Assembly: GCA_947259975.1 (NCBI GenBank)
Contig: CAMYOD010000078.1
Coordinates: 1 to 64,000, forward strand
Length of the DNA: 64,000 bases
Direction of reading: 5' to 3'
Source: an uncultured Gammaproteobacteria bacterium
GTDB lineage: Bacteria > Pseudomonadota > Gammaproteobacteria > HyVt-429
Part shown: piece by piece, positions 1-10,614 of the stretch
How positions within the stretch are numbered: the stretch's first letter is position 1
How the letters are laid out: each line of letters starts with the position of its first letter
Notes under the pieces: generated by a model
What the model saw: the letters and a program-made list of their open reading frames with translations, nothing else
Databases searched by the model: none
What the model was told of the DNA's origin: nothing
Position numbers and translations under genes: made by a program

Positions 1-290
1 ACTTTGCCGCTCGACCGCTAACAAGCGTGGGGAGGACTCTATTAGCTTTCGCTTATATTAGCAATCGCTTATATAACAGAATTTTGCAATTGGCCTATAG
101 GCCGGCTTTATGGGCCTGTGTTGCAAGGCTTTCCGGGCGATTTGCGTGGTCAAATAGGGGATATTGTCGTTCGAACAGGCAAGCATTTTCCCACCGGGCG
201 GCGCGTCTCGCTAGGCGAGTTACAAGTTACAAGGCGCAAGATACAAGGAAGATCTCTTGTACCTTGTATCTTGCGCCTTGTCCCTGCCTT
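1..290. other. Non-coding region downstream of parE
   Basis: No convincing gene is seen here. A short direct repeat (CGCTTATATTA near 50 and CGCTTATATAA near 67) lies in an AT-rich patch at the left edge, and a perfect hairpin lies at 229-281 just past the parE stop. An open frame that runs from here on the plus strand through parE is an antisense shadow. Confidence 0.6.
229..281. repeat. Perfect 20-bp inverted repeat (TACAAGG-type) after parE
   Basis: The arms 229-248 (starting ACAAGGCGCAAG) and 262-281 are exact reverse complements around a 13-nt loop. The hairpin ends 10 nt past the parE stop codon, so it could stop or protect the parE transcript, although no T tract follows. A related TACAAGG-rich element lies at 48891-48965, so this may be a dispersed intergenic repeat. 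Confidence 0.8.
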
Positions 291-2192
<1,902 letters not shown>

Positions 2193-2218
2193 CTAGAAAA
2201 ACTCAGCGTCAACAGCGC

Positions 2219-2755
2219 TCAAGGCTCTTCCTGCCGATCCAGAAAGCGCTGCAGGATCTCCCGTTTCGTGCGCGGTTGCGTGAGACCGGTACAGAAATAA
2301 TCCTCGTGTAGCGTATCGCGTACCGCGTTGATGGAGCGTCGCTGAATGTCTTTCCAGGCCGTGTTCGTGGCCCGCGTCCATTCGGCCGTGCCGACACTGT
2401 AGGCGTAGGTCTTGTATTGCCGGGTGGCGCAGCGGAAGCCGTCGAAAAAGGTATTGCGCACGCCACCGCTGGAGGTGATCACATAGACCGCCCGCACCAC
2501 GCCATCGTCACCGACCTGCAGGGTAGATCTATCCAGATTCGCGGTCACGTTGGTCGGCCCGGTCATCTCGATAGCCAGCAGGTCTTGGTTCGCGGGAAAC
2601 GGCGGCAACGTGGCGGCCTGTTCCTGCCACGGCTTGCGCGGGGCGGGGGTGTATTCGAACTTGTATTCGTCTTCGTCCTGCGCGAGCACCGTCGTCGGCA
2701 ACGCGTGCCCGCTTACGATCATAATCGCGGCAATCGACAGAAGACGTGCTTTCAA
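2219..2755 (-). CDS. CNP1-like family exported protein
   Basis: Resembles the proteobacterial CNP1-like family, whose function is unknown. The mature part carries family-like phrases: a W near the start, LPPFPANQDLL, then DGVVRAVYVITSSGGVRNTFFDGFRC and KTYAY. I chose a TTG start at 2755 because it gives a normal signal peptide (KARLLSIAAIMIVSG then a cleavage region ending VLA) and has a weak GGA upstream. A GTG at 2848 in the same frame would add about 31 residues of less likely leader. The start is uncertain, the family moderately sure. It lies upstream of parE on the same strand. Confidence 0.72.
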   Translation of the reverse strand: MKARLLSIAAIMIVSGHALPTTVLAQDEDEYKFEYTPAPRKPWQEQAATLPPFPANQDLLAIEMTGPTNVTANLDRSTLQVGDDGVVRAVYVITSSGGVRNTFFDGFRCATRQYKTYAYSVGTAEWTRATNTAWKDIQRRSINAVRDTLHEDYFCTGLTQPRTKREILQRFLDRQEEP

Positions 2756-2911
2756 TAATCCGGTTCCGATTTGAGCGATGCAAACACCGCCCCTTACTAG
2801 GGCTGGCGGCAGTATACCGATTTCACCGGCGAGGTTCGATAACGTCACGCCGGCTGAGAGCGCGAGCCGCCTTATGGGCGCGGCACAGGATGGAACCGCC
2901 GCCGGGAAGGC

Positions 2912-3499
2912 TTACGCGAGATCCTGAGCCAGTGAGTCGCGTACCGGGGCGGGTACCCGGTCGATCGCATGGGCGTAGTTTTCGTGGGTAATGGCAATGC
3001 CGATGTCGGCACCGTTCTTGATTGCCTGCACCATCTCCGGCGTCAACTCGAAGCGCAGAAAATGCACCGACGATGTTTTTTCCGCGCTGGTGCGTTCCAG
3101 GTCCTCATCCGCGATCGCGCCAACCTGACCGACGCCGTCGACCGACACATAGATACATTCCTCGATACCGATCAGGCCGGGCAATGCCTGGCGGCGCTCT
3201 TCCGCGTCCGTGTACTCGAGCATGAAGGTCGCCTTGAAATTGCTGCCGTCCGGAATCAACGGGTTGTAGGCCGCCAGTTCCTCCTCGATGCCGGCCGTCT
3301 CGAAGATCCGCTCGACCCGCAGCATCTCCTGGATCTGATACTGCATAGTGAGCCGGTCCTCGAAGTACAGGGTAGCGTGCGGACCCACTTCCACCTGGCG
3401 GTGTTTCTTGTGCGCCATGACTTCATCACGAAACGCCGGGCGCAGCTCGGCGTACTTTTCCAATGAATAGAGGTCGTCGCGTTGCAGTTTGCCAATCAT
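2912..3499 (-). CDS. DUF3501 family protein
   Basis: A 195-aa soluble protein of the DUF3501 family, recognised by its start (KLQRDDLYSLEKYAELRP), the basic patch MAHKKHRQVEVGPHATLYFED and IQEMLRVERIFE. No catalytic function is established. DUF3501 genes are commonly found beside rubrerythrin and GlpC-like Fe-S oxidoreductases, and that is the case here: it is the last gene of the cluster, 15 nt after the EncFtn-type gene. It begins at ATG. This context suggests a role in peroxide or iron handling, which is inference only. Confidence 0.88.
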   Translation of the reverse strand: MIGKLQRDDLYSLEKYAELRPAFRDEVMAHKKHRQVEVGPHATLYFEDRLTMQYQIQEMLRVERIFETAGIEEELAAYNPLIPDGSNFKATFMLEYTDAEERRQALPGLIGIEECIYVSVDGVGQVGAIADEDLERTSAEKTSSVHFLRFELTPEMVQAIKNGADIGIAITHENYAHAIDRVPAPVRDSLAQDLA

Positions 3500-3514
3500 A
3501 AAACGTGCTCTCCG

Positions 3515-3814
3515 TTAATCTTTGTGTTCCAGACTCACAATGGGCGCGTCGGTGAAAAGATAGTCCTTGAGTTCCTTGTCGAAGGCCGGGTCGCGGCGCC
3601 GTATCCATTCGAGCACCATGGCCGCGTGCTCTTTTTCCTCGTCCCGGTTGTGCGCAAGAATCGCTTTCAATTCGGCATCATCACAGGCGTCGACGCGCTG
3701 GTTATACCAATCCACTGCTTCCAATTCCTCCATTAGGGAGGTAATGGCCCGATGCATATCCCGGGTCGTATTACTCAGTTCGGCGATAGGTTCATGATAG
3801 CCCTCGTTTGCCAT
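3515..3814 (-). CDS. EncFtn-type (encapsulated ferritin-like) protein without targeting tail
   Basis: A 99-aa ferritin-like protein closely resembling the encapsulated ferritins known from Rhodospirillum rubrum, which form decamers with a ferroxidase centre at the dimer interface. The hallmark stretches MEELEAVDWY and AILAHNRDEEKEHAAM are present. Counting from the ATG at 3814, E29, E30, E32, W36, Y37, E60 and H63 correspond to the known metal-site and entry-site residues. I preferred this ATG over a TTG at 3832 because GAGGA precedes it and it matches homologue length. Unusually, the protein stops about ten residues after the last helix (ending SLEHKD) with no C-terminal encapsulin-targeting peptide, and no encapsulin gene is nearby. 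It lies between a Fe-S oxidoreductase and DUF3501. Confidence 0.9.
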   Translation of the reverse strand: MANEGYHEPIAELSNTTRDMHRAITSLMEELEAVDWYNQRVDACDDAELKAILAHNRDEEKEHAAMVLEWIRRRDPAFDKELKDYLFTDAPIVSLEHKD

Positions 3815-3828
3815 AGTCGAATCCTCAC

Positions 3829-5163
3829 TCAAAGTCCGTACGCGATGCGCAACAGGGTCAGGGGGTGCTCCGGCGCCTTGCCGCTCTCGAGCCCGTTTTC
3901 AATCTGGTGCCCGGCCATGGGGCAGTCGCTGCCATAGTGATCCGGCTCCGCCTTGGCCACCCGGTTGAACACCGGCCGGCAGATCTTCATCGAAATATCG
4001 TGGCATTCGCTTTTCACCGCGTAGGTGCCGTCGTGGCCCGAACAGCGCTCGATGGTATCGATCTCGGTGTCCGGCACCAGCCGTAGCAATTCCCGCGTCT
4101 TCATGCCGATGTTCTGCACCCGCAGGTGACAGGCGACATGATAGGAGACCTTGCCCAGGGACTGTTTGAAATCGGTGTTCAGCTTGCCGTGCTTGTGACG
4201 CAGCATGAGATATTCAAACGGATCGTAGATCGCTTCCTTGACCTTCTGCACCTCCGCATCATCGGGGTACATCAACGGCAGTTCCTGCTTGAACATCAAC
4301 ACGCAGGACGGCACCGGCGCGACGAGATCCCAGCCCGCATCCACCAGCTTCGCCAACACCGGGATGTTGGCCTGCCTGGCCCGGTCCACCGCCTCCAGGT
4401 CGCCGAGTTCCAGCTTCGGCATGCCGCAACACTGTTCCTTCTCCGCCATGGTCACGGGTATGCCGTTGTGCTCGAACACGGCCATCAGGTCTTCGCCGAT
4501 GTGTGGCTCGTTGTAGTTGCCGTAGCAGGTCGCGAACAACGCCACCCTGCCGTGGGTCGGCCCCGCTGCTTCGGCGACGGCGTCGATAGGCGCACGGCGA
4601 CCCGCACGCTTGTGCAGCGTGTCGCTGTGGTATGCGGGCACGATGGCATCGGGATGCACCCCCAGGGTCTTGTCCAACAGCTTGCGGGCAGCGGGCATGC
4701 GGTTGGTCGCATTCACCGCATTGACCACGATCGGGATGCCGGCCAATTTGCCGATGCGGTCCGTGGACGTGAGCATGCGGTCACGCCGCTTGGCACGCCC
4801 CTTTTTAAAGCCAATCGCCTTGGCGCGCAGCATCAGGTGCGGGAAATCCACGTTCCATTCATGGGGCGGCACATAAGGGCACTTGGTCATGAAACACAGA
4901 TCGCACAGATAACAATGGTCGACCACCTGCCAGTAATCCTGCTTGGCGATGCCGTCGACTTCCATGGTGTCGGATTCATCCACCAGGTCGAACAGAGTTG
5001 GAAATGAATGACACAGGTTCACGCAACGCCGGCAGCCATGACAGATGTCGTACACGCGCTCGAGTTCTTTGAAAAGATCGTCCTCGTCCCAGAATGCCTG
5101 CTCCTGCCAATTTACCGGATGCCGCGTGGGTGCCTCGAGACTGCCTTCGCGTCGCTCTGTCAT
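3829..5163 (-). CDS. GlpC/HdrB-like Fe-S oxidoreductase
   Basis: A 444-aa protein with two ferredoxin-type clusters near the N-terminus (CHGCRRCVNLC and CYLCDLCFMTKCPYVPP) followed by two cysteine-rich CCG domains (CYGNYNEPHIG...EQCCGMPKLELG, and YHVACHLR...IERCSGHDGTY). This arrangement is shared with anaerobic glycerol-3-phosphate dehydrogenase subunit C and heterodisulfide reductase subunits. No glpA or glpB is present, so a role as an electron donor for the neighbouring rubrerythrin or ferritin-like proteins is more likely (inference). The stop is 14 nt before the chosen EncFtn start. The region upstream carries a MITE-like inverted repeat. Confidence 0.88.
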   Translation of the reverse strand: MTERREGSLEAPTRHPVNWQEQAFWDEDDLFKELERVYDICHGCRRCVNLCHSFPTLFDLVDESDTMEVDGIAKQDYWQVVDHCYLCDLCFMTKCPYVPPHEWNVDFPHLMLRAKAIGFKKGRAKRRDRMLTSTDRIGKLAGIPIVVNAVNATNRMPAARKLLDKTLGVHPDAIVPAYHSDTLHKRAGRRAPIDAVAEAAGPTHGRVALFATCYGNYNEPHIGEDLMAVFEHNGIPVTMAEKEQCCGMPKLELGDLEAVDRARQANIPVLAKLVDAGWDLVAPVPSCVLMFKQELPLMYPDDAEVQKVKEAIYDPFEYLMLRHKHGKLNTDFKQSLGKVSYHVACHLRVQNIGMKTRELLRLVPDTEIDTIERCSGHDGTYAVKSECHDISMKICRPVFNRVAKAEPDHYGSDCPMAGHQIENGLESGKAPEHPLTLLRIAYGL

Positions 5164-5187
5164 TTCCCTTACCTGTTCGTTTTCGTA

Positions 5188-5302
5188 AAAAAAGGGGACA
5201 TTCTACTTTTGTTGAATACTTGGGCGCTGTCGGCTCGTAATGTTGCGATCTAAATTGAGCGAAGTGCCCAGTTTTACAAAAAAGTAGAATGTCCCCTTTT
5301 TT
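5188..5302. repeat. MITE-like element with 23-bp perfect terminal inverted repeats
   Basis: The arms 5188-5210 (AAAAAAGGGGACATTC...) and 5280-5302 are exact reverse complements, enclosing 69 nt with no coding capacity. The GGGGACATTCTACTTTT core recalls short repeats often seen in gammaproteobacterial genomes near REP-type transposases (from memory, not checked). It lies between the rubrerythrin stop and the Fe-S oxidoreductase start, so it may act as a terminator or be an insertion. Confidence 0.75.
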
Positions 5303-5332
5303 GGTCTTTTATTTTGCTACCGGTCGAGACGA

Positions 5333-5356
5333 CGGAGCCGGCTTACGCCGGCTCCG
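5333..5356. terminator. Strong GC hairpin after rubrerythrin
   Basis: A perfect 10-bp stem (CGGAGCCGGC, loop TTAC, GCCGGCTCCG) lies about 20 nt past the rubrerythrin stop. No T tract follows on either strand, so it may act as an RNA stabiliser or a weak terminator. Confidence 0.6.
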
Positions 5357-5378
5357 CATTTACGTCAGACGGTCGCGG

Positions 5379-5795
5379 TTAATCGAGTCCGTCGAGGGCC
5401 TTCTGGAACCGGTTCGCATGGGAACGCTCGGCCTTGGCCAGGGTCTCGAACCAGTCGGCAATTTCGTCGAAGCCTTCGTCGCGCGCCGCCTTCGCCATGC
5501 CCGGATACATGTCCGTGTACTCGTGAGTCTCACCGGCGATGGCCGCCTTGAGATTATCGGAGGTGCCGCCGATCGGCAGGCCGGTGGCCGGATCGCCGAC
5601 GTCTTCGAGATACTCCAGGTGCCCGTGCGCATGTCCGGTCTCGCCTTCGGCGGTGGAACGGAAGACTGTGGACACGTCGTTATAGCCTTCCACGTCCGCC
5701 TTGGCGGCGAAGTACAGATAACGCCGGTTGGCCTGGGACTCACCCGAGAATGCGTCTTTGAGGTTCTGTTCGGTTTTGCTGCCTTTAAGCTCCAT
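5379..5795 (-). CDS. Rubrerythrin-like diiron protein lacking the rubredoxin domain
   Basis: A 138-aa four-helix ferritin-like protein. Two diiron half-sites are visible: [14 protein letters not shown] with [10 protein letters not shown] in the first helix pair, and [13 protein letters not shown] with [11 protein letters not shown] in the second. Rubrerythrins reduce hydrogen peroxide. This one ends after the helical bundle with no CxxC rubredoxin module, so it needs an external electron donor, perhaps the downstream Fe-S oxidoreductase (inference). The ATG at 5795 has a good GGAG; a TTG four codons upstream is less likely. A promoter and palindromic operator lie upstream. Confidence 0.93.
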   Translation of the reverse strand: MELKGSKTEQNLKDAFSGESQANRRYLYFAAKADVEGYNDVSTVFRSTAEGETGHAHGHLEYLEDVGDPATGLPIGGTSDNLKAAIAGETHEYTDMYPGMAKAARDEGFDEIADWFETLAKAERSHANRFQKALDGLD

Positions 5796-5846
5796 TTTCT
5801 TCTCCAAAGCTATGGTTTTTGGGACAAATTCACCGCCGCGTTAGCG

Positions 5847-5865
5847 ATTTAGACTAATTCTAAAT
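5847..5865. promoter_or_regulatory. 19-bp palindrome over the rubrerythrin promoter
   Basis: ATTTAGA-ctaat-TCTAAAT is a perfect inverted repeat of 7-bp arms with a 5-bp centre. It overlaps the -10 of the rubrerythrin promoter, the usual place for a repressor. Its AT-rich form is reminiscent of Fur/PerR-type boxes, but the protein that binds it is not known. Confidence 0.6.
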
Positions 5866-5886
5866 TAGCTACCACGTGGATGTCAA
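5857..5886 (-). promoter_or_regulatory. Predicted sigma-70 promoter of rubrerythrin
   Basis: On the minus strand TTGACA (5886-5881) is followed after 18 nt by TAGAAT (5862-5857), about 60 nt upstream of the start codon. The -35 is a perfect consensus. Confidence 0.65.
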
Positions 5887-5995
5887 ACTGGATTCGAAGT
5901 TTACGCCGCGTCCGCTGCTGCAACCTTGATTTCCGTCAACCGGCGCCTGCTGGATTGGTGTAGAATCCCGCCACAACGTCCTGACGGAGCCTCCC

Positions 5996-6235
5996 GTGAC
6001 CAAACGCAAGTCACCCACCCCGGACCTTGAAGCCTCGATCTCGGAACTCGAGAAAATCGTCGAGCGCATGGAGAAAGGCGAGCAATCCCTGGAAGAATCA
6101 CTGCAGGATTTCGAGCGCGGGGTCGCCCTCACACGCAGCTGCCAGCAGACCCTGAAAGAGGCGGAGCAACGCGTGGAGAAGCTGATGCAACAGGACGGCG
6201 AGGTCACCACCGAACCCTTCACGCCCGAAGAATAA
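5996..6235 (+). CDS. xseB: Exodeoxyribonuclease VII small subunit
   Basis: A 79-aa helical protein that associates with XseA to form exonuclease VII, which degrades single-stranded DNA. Family phrases SISELEKIVERMEKGEQSLEESL and FERGVALTRSCQQTLKEAEQRVEKL are clear. It starts at GTG with GGAG about 8 nt upstream. It is the first gene of xseB-ispA-dxs, a standard proteobacterial arrangement; ispA follows after 2 nt. The large subunit gene is elsewhere. Confidence 0.95.
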   Translation: MTKRKSPTPDLEASISELEKIVERMEKGEQSLEESLQDFERGVALTRSCQQTLKEAEQRVEKLMQQDGEVTTEPFTPEE

Positions 6236-6237
6236 GT

Positions 6238-7131
6238 TTGGATCCCATCGAAGTTCGCCTGGAACGCTATCAGCGCCGGGTTGCCGACGCCCTGCTGCGT
6301 TGGCTGCCCGACGGCAGCAGCCCGCCGCGGGAGTTATACGAGGCCATGCGCTACGCCACGATTGATGGCGGCAAGCGCCTGCGCGCCGTGCTGGTCTATG
6401 CGGTTGGGGAGACCCTGGGCGCAAGCCTCGACGATCTGGACGCACCGGCTTGCGCGGTAGAACTGGTACACGCTTATTCGCTGGTGCATGACGATCTCCC
6501 GGCGATGGATAACGACGATCTGCGACGCGGTAAACCCACCTGTCATCGCGTTTTCGGTGACGCGACCGCGCTGCTGGCCGGGGATGCCCTGCAAAGCCTC
6601 GCGTTTCAGATTCTTGCCCAATATCCGAGTCAGGCAGTGAACGCAGCGCAGCGCCTGAAGATGATCGAGGCCCTGGCGGTGGCGGCAAGTGCCGAAGGCA
6701 TGGCCGGCGGCCAGGCCATCGACCTCGCGGCGGTGGGCAAGACCCTCACCCTGCCGGAACTGGAAAACATGCATATCCGCAAAACCGGGGCCCTGATCCG
6801 GGCCGCCGTGAGCATGGGCGTGATCACGGCCGGCGCCAGCGACACGGATACCGCCCGGCGGCTCGACCACTACGCCAAATGCATTGGCCTGGCGTTTCAG
6901 ATCCGCGACGATATCCTCGACGTGGAGGCAAGCACCGAGGAGCTCGGCAAGATCAGCGGCGCAGACCAGGCGCGCAACAAGCCCACCTACCCGGCCTTGC
7001 TCGGCCTCGCCCAGGCCAAGCGCGAGGCCGAGCAGATGCGCGACGCGGCTCTCGCCAGCATCGAACCTTTGCGCGATAATGGTCGATTACTCCGCGATAT
7101 CGCGCATTACGTCATCGAACGCAGCCACTGA
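6238..7131 (+). CDS. ispA: Farnesyl diphosphate synthase (geranyltranstransferase)
   Basis: Condenses isopentenyl diphosphate with dimethylallyl and geranyl diphosphates to farnesyl diphosphate, feeding ubiquinone and undecaprenyl phosphate synthesis. The 297-aa length is typical. GGKRLRA, the first aspartate-rich motif [15 protein letters not shown] and the second, [10 protein letters not shown], are intact. The start is an uncommon TTG two nt after the xseB stop; translational coupling is likely. dxs begins 5 nt downstream, so the operon makes both an early and a late enzyme of isoprenoid chain synthesis. Confidence 0.96.
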   Translation: MDPIEVRLERYQRRVADALLRWLPDGSSPPRELYEAMRYATIDGGKRLRAVLVYAVGETLGASLDDLDAPACAVELVHAYSLVHDDLPAMDNDDLRRGKPTCHRVFGDATALLAGDALQSLAFQILAQYPSQAVNAAQRLKMIEALAVAASAEGMAGGQAIDLAAVGKTLTLPELENMHIRKTGALIRAAVSMGVITAGASDTDTARRLDHYAKCIGLAFQIRDDILDVEASTEELGKISGADQARNKPTYPALLGLAQAKREAEQMRDAALASIEPLRDNGRLLRDIAHYVIERSH

Positions 7132-7136
7132 GACCC

Positions 7137-9029
7137 ATGCCCGAGGATCACACAATCCGCCTGCTCGATCAGGTCGATTCCCCCACCGATCTGCGCATGC
7201 TGGAACTGGAGCAATTGCCGCAGCTGGCGGCGGAAGTCCGCCAACAGGTCATCGATACCGTCGCCACCACCGGCGGTCACCTGGCCGCAGGGCTGGGTAC
7301 GGTCGAACTGACGGTGGCGCTGCATTACGTCTTCGATACCCCCCATGATCGACTGGTGTGGGATGTAGGCCACCAGACCTATCCGCACAAGATCCTCACC
7401 GGTCGGCGCGAGCAGTTGCACACCCTGCGTCAGGCGGGCGGACTATCGGGCTTTCTGCGTCGCGACGAAAGCGAATACGACACCTTCGGCGCGGGACATT
7501 CCAGCACCTCCATCAGCGCCGCCTTAGGCATGGCCGTCGCGGCGGCGCAATCCGGCGAGGACCGCCAAGTGGTCGCGGTCATCGGCGACGGCGCACTCAC
7601 CGCCGGCATGGCCTACGAGGCGCTGAACAATGCGGGTGACATGGATGCGAATCTGCTTGTCGTACTCAACGACAACGACATGTCGATCTCGAAAAATGTC
7701 GGCGCCATGTCGAACCATCTGGCGCGCATACTTTCGGGCAAGGTCTACACCAGCATGCGCGAGGGCGGCAAGACCATGCTCGGCAGCCTGCCGCCGATGC
7801 GCGACCTGGCGCGGCGCTGGGAAGAACACATGAAGGGCATGGTGATGCCCGGCACGCTGTTCGAGGAACTCGGCTTCAATTACATCGGCCCCATCGACGG
7901 GCATGACATTCCGACCCTGGTAAAGACGCTGAAGAATATGCGCGGCCTTTCCGGGCCACGCTTCCTGCACGTGGTCACCCAGAAAGGCAAGGGCTACGAA
8001 CCTGCCGAGGGCGATCCCTGCGGCTATCACGGCGTCACCCCGTTTGATCCCAGTACCGGAAAAATGGAGAACAAACCGGCCGGCAAAACCTATACCGCAG
8101 TCTTCGGCGACTGGTTGTGCGATATGGCGCACGCGGATGAACGCCTGGTGGCCATCACACCGGCGATGCGCGAGGGCTCCGGCCTGGTTAAATTCTCCGA
8201 ACAGTTTCCCGAACGTTACTTCGACGTCGGTATTGCGGAGCAGCATGCCGCGACCTTCGCCGCCGGTCTCGCCTGTGAAGGTCTGCGCCCCGTGGTCGCG
8301 ATCTACTCGACCTTTTTGCAGCGCGCCTATGACCAGGTGATCCACGACGTCTGTCTGCAGAATCTGCCCGTACTGTTTGCCGTGGATCGCGCCGGTCTGG
8401 TGGGCGCCGACGGTCCCACCCATGCGGGAAGCTTCGATCTGAGTTATCTGCGCTGCCTGCCTAACATCACCATCATGGCGCCGGCGGACGAAAATGAGTG
8501 CCGCCAGATGCTCTATACCGGCCACAGCCTGGACGGACCTGCCGCGGTGCGCTATCCGCGCGGCACCGGACCGGGCATCCCGGTGGACACCACGCTGCAG
8601 GCGCTGCCCATTGGCAAGGCGCAATTGCGGCGCAAGGGGCAGCGGGTGGCAATTCTTGCCTTCGGCAGCATGCTCACCCCGGCGCTCGCCGCGGGCGAGG
8701 CGCTGGACACCACGGTCGTGAATATGCGCTTTGTCAAGCCGCTGGACACGACGCTCATCGAGGAGCTGGCCAAGACCCATGACCTGCTGGTCACCGTCGA
8801 GGAAAACGCCGTCGCCGGCGGTGCCGGCGCCGCGGTCAATGAGCACCTGGCCGCGGTGGGTATCGCCGTCCACACGCTTAATCTGGGCCTGCCGGACCAA
8901 TTCGTGGATCAGGGTGATCATGGCGCCTTGCTGGCGGCCTGCGGCCTCGACGCCGATGGCATTCGGGCGGCGGTGCAGTCTGCGGCGGCACCGGCCGTTG
9001 CCGCACCCCACCGCAATACGTATACTTGA
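7137..9029 (+). CDS. dxs: 1-deoxy-D-xylulose-5-phosphate synthase
   Basis: The first enzyme of the MEP pathway: it condenses pyruvate and glyceraldehyde 3-phosphate using thiamine diphosphate. The 630-aa length is normal. Visible signatures are [12 protein letters not shown] and [18 protein letters not shown] (thiamine diphosphate and Mg binding) and [20 protein letters not shown] in the transketolase pyrimidine domain. It is the last gene of xseB-ispA-dxs; folE2 follows 81 nt later on the same strand. Confidence 0.97.
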   Translation: MPEDHTIRLLDQVDSPTDLRMLELEQLPQLAAEVRQQVIDTVATTGGHLAAGLGTVELTVALHYVFDTPHDRLVWDVGHQTYPHKILTGRREQLHTLRQAGGLSGFLRRDESEYDTFGAGHSSTSISAALGMAVAAAQSGEDRQVVAVIGDGALTAGMAYEALNNAGDMDANLLVVLNDNDMSISKNVGAMSNHLARILSGKVYTSMREGGKTMLGSLPPMRDLARRWEEHMKGMVMPGTLFEELGFNYIGPIDGHDIPTLVKTLKNMRGLSGPRFLHVVTQKGKGYEPAEGDPCGYHGVTPFDPSTGKMENKPAGKTYTAVFGDWLCDMAHADERLVAITPAMREGSGLVKFSEQFPERYFDVGIAEQHAATFAAGLACEGLRPVVAIYSTFLQRAYDQVIHDVCLQNLPVLFAVDRAGLVGADGPTHAGSFDLSYLRCLPNITIMAPADENECRQMLYTGHSLDGPAAVRYPRGTGPGIPVDTTLQALPIGKAQLRRKGQRVAILAFGSMLTPALAAGEALDTTVVNMRFVKPLDTTLIEELAKTHDLLVTVEENAVAGGAGAAVNEHLAAVGIAVHTLNLGLPDQFVDQGDHGALLAACGLDADGIRAAVQSAAAPAVAAPHRNTYT

Positions 9030-9110
9030 CCAACTTGGTCAGGAACACCGGCGGACGCGGTTGCGGCGTTACGGCATAATCCCCCCTCACTTCAAGACAG
9101 ACGCATTCAG

Positions 9111-9929
9111 ATGAAGGCCACAAAACCCCTCGGCGCAGAAATGGCGGACGTGCAAAGCAGTCCGGATACGCGCCAGATCGCCATCGACAAGGTCGGTATC
9201 AAGGACATTCGCCACCCGGTTCGAGTCAAGGATCGCAGCCAGGGCGATCAGGCGACGATTGCCACCTTCAATATGTATGTGGAGTTGCCGCACAACTTCA
9301 AAGGTACCCATATGTCACGCTTCGTGGAGATCCTGAATCACCATGAGCGCGAGATCTCGGTACAGTCGTTCAAGGACATGCTCAGCGAGATGGGCGAACG
9401 ACTCGAAGCGGAACGAGGCCACATTGAGATGACCTTCCCGTTTTTTGTCAACAAGAAGGCGCCGGTATCCGAGGTCGAAAGTCTGATGGATTATGAGGTG
9501 TCCTTCATCGGCGAGATCAACCGCGGTAAGCGCTGTATGGCGATCAAGGTGGTGGTTCCCGTCACGAGCCTGTGCCCGTGTTCAAAGGGCATTTCCGACT
9601 ATGGCGCCCACAACCAGCGTTCACACGTAACCATCAAGGTGCGCACCAAAGGCTTCGTCTGGGTCGAGGAAATCATCGACCTGGTGGAAGATCAGGCCAG
9701 CTGTGAGCTTTACGGGTTACTCAAGCGACCGGACGAGAAATATGTCACCGAACGGGCCTACGACAACCCCAAGTTCGTCGAGGACATGGTGCGCGACATC
9801 GCGGCGGCGCTAAACGACGACGATCGCATCGAGGCCTACGAGGTGGAATCGGAGAATTTCGAATCCATCCATAATCACTCCGCCTATGCTTTGGTCAAAC
9901 GTGACAAGAGCGACGAGGAAAGTGCCTGA
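9111..9929 (+). CDS. folE2: GTP cyclohydrolase FolE2 (type IB)
   Basis: Converts GTP to dihydroneopterin triphosphate, the first step of folate (and queuosine) biosynthesis. FolE2 is the metal-flexible alternative to zinc-dependent FolE. The 272-aa length fits, and the family catalytic cysteine stretch [19 protein letters not shown] is intact, with [18 protein letters not shown] upstream. The start is ATG. A zinc-independent cyclohydrolase can give resilience under zinc limitation, but no Zur-type site was recognised here. Confidence 0.96.
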   Translation: MKATKPLGAEMADVQSSPDTRQIAIDKVGIKDIRHPVRVKDRSQGDQATIATFNMYVELPHNFKGTHMSRFVEILNHHEREISVQSFKDMLSEMGERLEAERGHIEMTFPFFVNKKAPVSEVESLMDYEVSFIGEINRGKRCMAIKVVVPVTSLCPCSKGISDYGAHNQRSHVTIKVRTKGFVWVEEIIDLVEDQASCELYGLLKRPDEKYVTERAYDNPKFVEDMVRDIAAALNDDDRIEAYEVESENFESIHNHSAYALVKRDKSDEESA

Positions 9930-9945
9930 GGCGACGACATCAGCG

Positions 9946-10614
9946 TCAATCGTCGATGAGCTCCATGCGCATTCCCTCGCGTCGCATTTCCACGTGACCG
10001 AGGAACGACATCCCTAACAGCGACACTACGGGGTGATTCCCTTCGATCACGCCGGCGGGAACGTTATATAGCTTGATATCGCCCACCTGCACGGTCGTCA
10101 GTGTTATGTGGTACATGGGCACCATACCGCCGGCCGTGGAAGCGATGCCCTGTTGTCCTGCCGTGTAATCCAACCCCAGGCGTTTCGCTTCGCGGCTGTT
10201 GAACGCAATGGTGGTGGCCCCGGTGTCGACCAGGAAACGCACCGACCGCTTGTTGACCGTGCCCTCGACAAAAAAGGATCCGCTCGTATCCGCCCATACT
10301 ACGGCGCGTTTCGTCTCCGTCTGCGACACACCCCCGACACTGACGGCGACGATGGGCAAGACCATCGATCTGCCGTCGACGCTGACGCGCGCCTCATCGG
10401 CGCTGACGTCGGTCAGTGTGACCCCCTCCGGCGACGTCTCGCCCACACGCATTACACGGCGCTGACCATCGATGTGCAGAATGGCCTTGTCCTGACTGAC
10501 CGCAAGCAGATTCAGTTCACTCACGGCACGGGCGTCGTCAACCGCCAGCAAAAATCCGGCCGCGATTGCGAACGGGATGCCGAATAAGCGGCGGCGACGG
10601 TATAATCGCCGCAT
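9946..10614 (-). CDS. Exported retropepsin-like aspartic protease
   Basis: A single-domain retroviral-type aspartic protease. The catalytic motif FLVDTGATTIAFNS is followed by the flap-like and C-terminal elements YHITLTTVQVGDIKLYNVPAGV and LLGMSFLGHVEM. These proteases act as dimers, and the bacterial TIGR02281-type members are periplasmic or membrane anchored. The N-terminus (RRLYRRRRLFGIPFAIAAGF) is a signal peptide or anchor. Two ATGs are possible: 10614, chosen because it gives a conventional leader, or 10641. With the first choice its start codon overlaps the divergent amidotransferase start within CATG. Confidence 0.85.
   Translation of the reverse strand: MRRLYRRRRLFGIPFAIAAGFLLAVDDARAVSELNLLAVSQDKAILHIDGQRRVMRVGETSPEGVTLTDVSADEARVSVDGRSMVLPIVAVSVGGVSQTETKRAVVWADTSGSFFVEGTVNKRSVRFLVDTGATTIAFNSREAKRLGLDYTAGQQGIASTAGGMVPMYHITLTTVQVGDIKLYNVPAGVIEGNHPVVSLLGMSFLGHVEMRREGMRMELIDD
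10601..10606 (+). promoter_or_regulatory. Consensus -10 box just before the amidotransferase start
   Basis: A perfect TATAAT lies six nt before the ATG at 10613, so a transcript from it would start at or next to the start codon. No good -35 and no Shine-Dalgarno sequence are seen. Confidence 0.4.

Noticed and set aside
2912-3499. DUF3501 as a possible encapsulin shell
   Set aside because: Its length of 195 aa and its sequence match DUF3501, not an HK97-fold shell protein.
7524-9011. Long open frame on the minus strand opposite dxs
   Set aside because: Composition-driven shadow; the product has no recognisable domain and dxs is clear.
9219-9235. tRNA-like GGTTCGAGTC in folE2
   Set aside because: It lies inside a conserved coding region and no cloverleaf can be built around it.
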